From the NCBI RefSeq assembly GCF_004120195.1, contig NZ_SCHN01000005.1, positions 186,001 through 250,000 of the forward strand: 64,000 bases of DNA, read 5' to 3'. The notes under the pieces are model-generated. The model searched no databases, was not told where the DNA came from, and saw only the letters and a list, made by a program, of their open reading frames with translations. How positions within the stretch are numbered: position 1 is the first letter of the stretch; each line of letters begins with the position of its first letter. Of this stretch, positions 63,463 to 64,000 are shown in pieces. Made by a program: the position numbers and the translations under genes. The DNA comes from Enterovibrio baiacu. GTDB lineage: Bacteria > Pseudomonadota > Gammaproteobacteria > Enterobacterales > Vibrionaceae.

Positions 63463-63542
63463 TCGGGTCGTCCCGAATAAAGACGGAGGATGTGCGACAT
63501 CAAAAATCTTCGTTCTTGGCGATGTTGCTCAGGGTCGTCCCT
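63463..63542 (-). ncRNA. Candidate guanidine-II (mini-ykkC) riboswitch
   Basis: In the minus-strand transcript two hairpins occur in order: AGGG-ACGA-CCCT (63542-63531) and TCGGG-ACGA-CCCGA (63476-63463). Both have the ACGA (ACGR) tetraloop closed by GGG/CCC, the defining feature of the guanidine-II riboswitch, in which the two loops kiss around guanidine. The second hairpin is 18 nt before the carboxylase ATG. A linker GTCTT (63484-63480) can pair with AAGAC (63455-63451), which is part of the weak ribosome site, giving a plausible off state. The 54-nt linker is longer than usual, which lowers certainty. Confidence 0.8.
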
Positions 63543-63588
63543 TTCCTCTTCAGAAACTGTGTTTACGCTGTGCTTTGTTTAACGCACC

Positions 63589-64000
63589 TTACGCCGCATC
63601 CCAAATCGCGATTTCAATCGGCGTTGGGTTGTAGGCATTGCAGGGATTGTTTAACTGCGGGCAATTAGAGACCAAAACAATCACGTTCATGTTGGCTTCA
63701 AGCTCAACATATTTGCCCGGCGCGCTGATGCCATCAGCAAAAGTCAACCCGCCTTCATCCGTCACAGGAACGTTCATGAAGAAGTTGATGTTGTGGCCGA
63801 TGTCGCGCTTAGAAAGCCCAAACTCAGGGCGTTCTGAAACGGCGAGCAACCATGAATCTCTGCACGCGTGCATGCAGCGTTTCTCTGGGGCGTAACGCAC
63901 CGTGTTGCTCTCTGTCGAGCAGGCACCACCGAGGGTGTCATGGCGGCCACAGGTATCCGCAACAATGCTAAGCATCGGCTGGTTTAAGTTCGACAGCAGC
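63589..64000 (-). CDS. Urea carboxylase-associated (DUF1989) protein, C-terminal part
   Basis: The frame is open to the right edge of the window; ~137 C-terminal residues are seen. [62 protein letters not shown] and [23 protein letters not shown] are strong matches to the DUF1989 urea-carboxylase-associated proteins. In guanidine operons two such proteins (CgdA and CgdB) form carboxyguanidine deiminase; this looks like one of them, probably the second. The conserved cysteines are present. It is 144 bp ahead of the carboxylase. Confidence 0.88.
   Translation of the reverse strand, partial: LLSNLNQPMLSIVADTCGRHDTLGGACSTESNTVRYAPEKRCMHACRDSWLLAVSERPEFGLSKRDIGHNINFFMNVPVTDEGGLTFADGISAPGKYVELEANMNVIVLVSNCPQLNNPCNAYNPTPIEIAIWDAA

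Overview
The window reads as chromosomal DNA of a marine gammaproteobacterium, most likely Vibrionaceae (Grimontia/Enterovibrio/Photobacterium type). This is inferred from gene families (chitin-binding chitinase, PTS-EIIC/EAL fusion, DUF4156 lipoprotein, ectoine and sarcosine catabolism, RAYT-type transposase), moderate GC, strong AGGAG-type ribosome sites and frequent compact bidirectional terminators. No rRNA, tRNA or CRISPR array was seen. Species cannot be fixed from the sequence alone.

Layout. 1-256: end of an FMN-reductase-like gene. 285-11676 (minus): one long urea operon, urtABCDE (ABC importer) then ureDABCE, a small exported His-rich protein, ureF and ureG. It is headed by a sigma-54 promoter with two NtrC-like sites. 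11994-13112: DUF4174 and DinB-like genes. 13227-15401: katG with a four-part OxyR site. 15740-18082: secreted GH18 chitinase; behind it a 32-codon small ORF with its own terminator. 18946-24422: exported MTA/SAH nucleosidase, FKBP isomerase, EIIC-EAL protein, acetyltransferase, DksA-like protein and a DMSP-lyase-family cupin.

24899-39539: a catabolic block. doeA and doeB (ectoine ring opening and deacetylation) are followed by an IclR regulator and a plus-strand run purU-folD-soxBDAG-Ldh (N-methyl amino acid oxidation with folate one-carbon handling), then an aldehyde dehydrogenase and a class III aminotransferase that could finish ectoine breakdown to aspartate. A LysR gene closes the block. 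Heptanucleotide tandem repeats sit on both sides of doeB.

39633-50274: mixed housekeeping and accessory genes (ADH, ABM monooxygenase, thioredoxin-like, zinc-less DksA homologue, YitT, AraC with a paired operator and its divergent aminotransferase, GFA protein, outer-membrane barrel, DUF4156 lipoprotein, OpgC-DUF2141 fusion). 50369-53201: LysR, DUF1127 and a RAYT transposase framed by two copies of a 65-80 bp repeat. 53368-54741: AraC regulator.

54962-64000 (minus): purine and guanidine/urea nitrogen genes. guaD and an NCS2 permease lie behind a PurR box. Next come allophanate hydrolase, a biotin-dependent 'urea' carboxylase and the end of a DUF1989 gene. Between the DUF1989 gene and the carboxylase are two hairpins with ACGA loops, the hallmark of the guanidine-II (mini-ykkC) riboswitch. 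Together these suggest that the carboxylase is really a guanidine carboxylase. The genome would then use urease for urea and a separate riboswitch-controlled pathway for guanidine.
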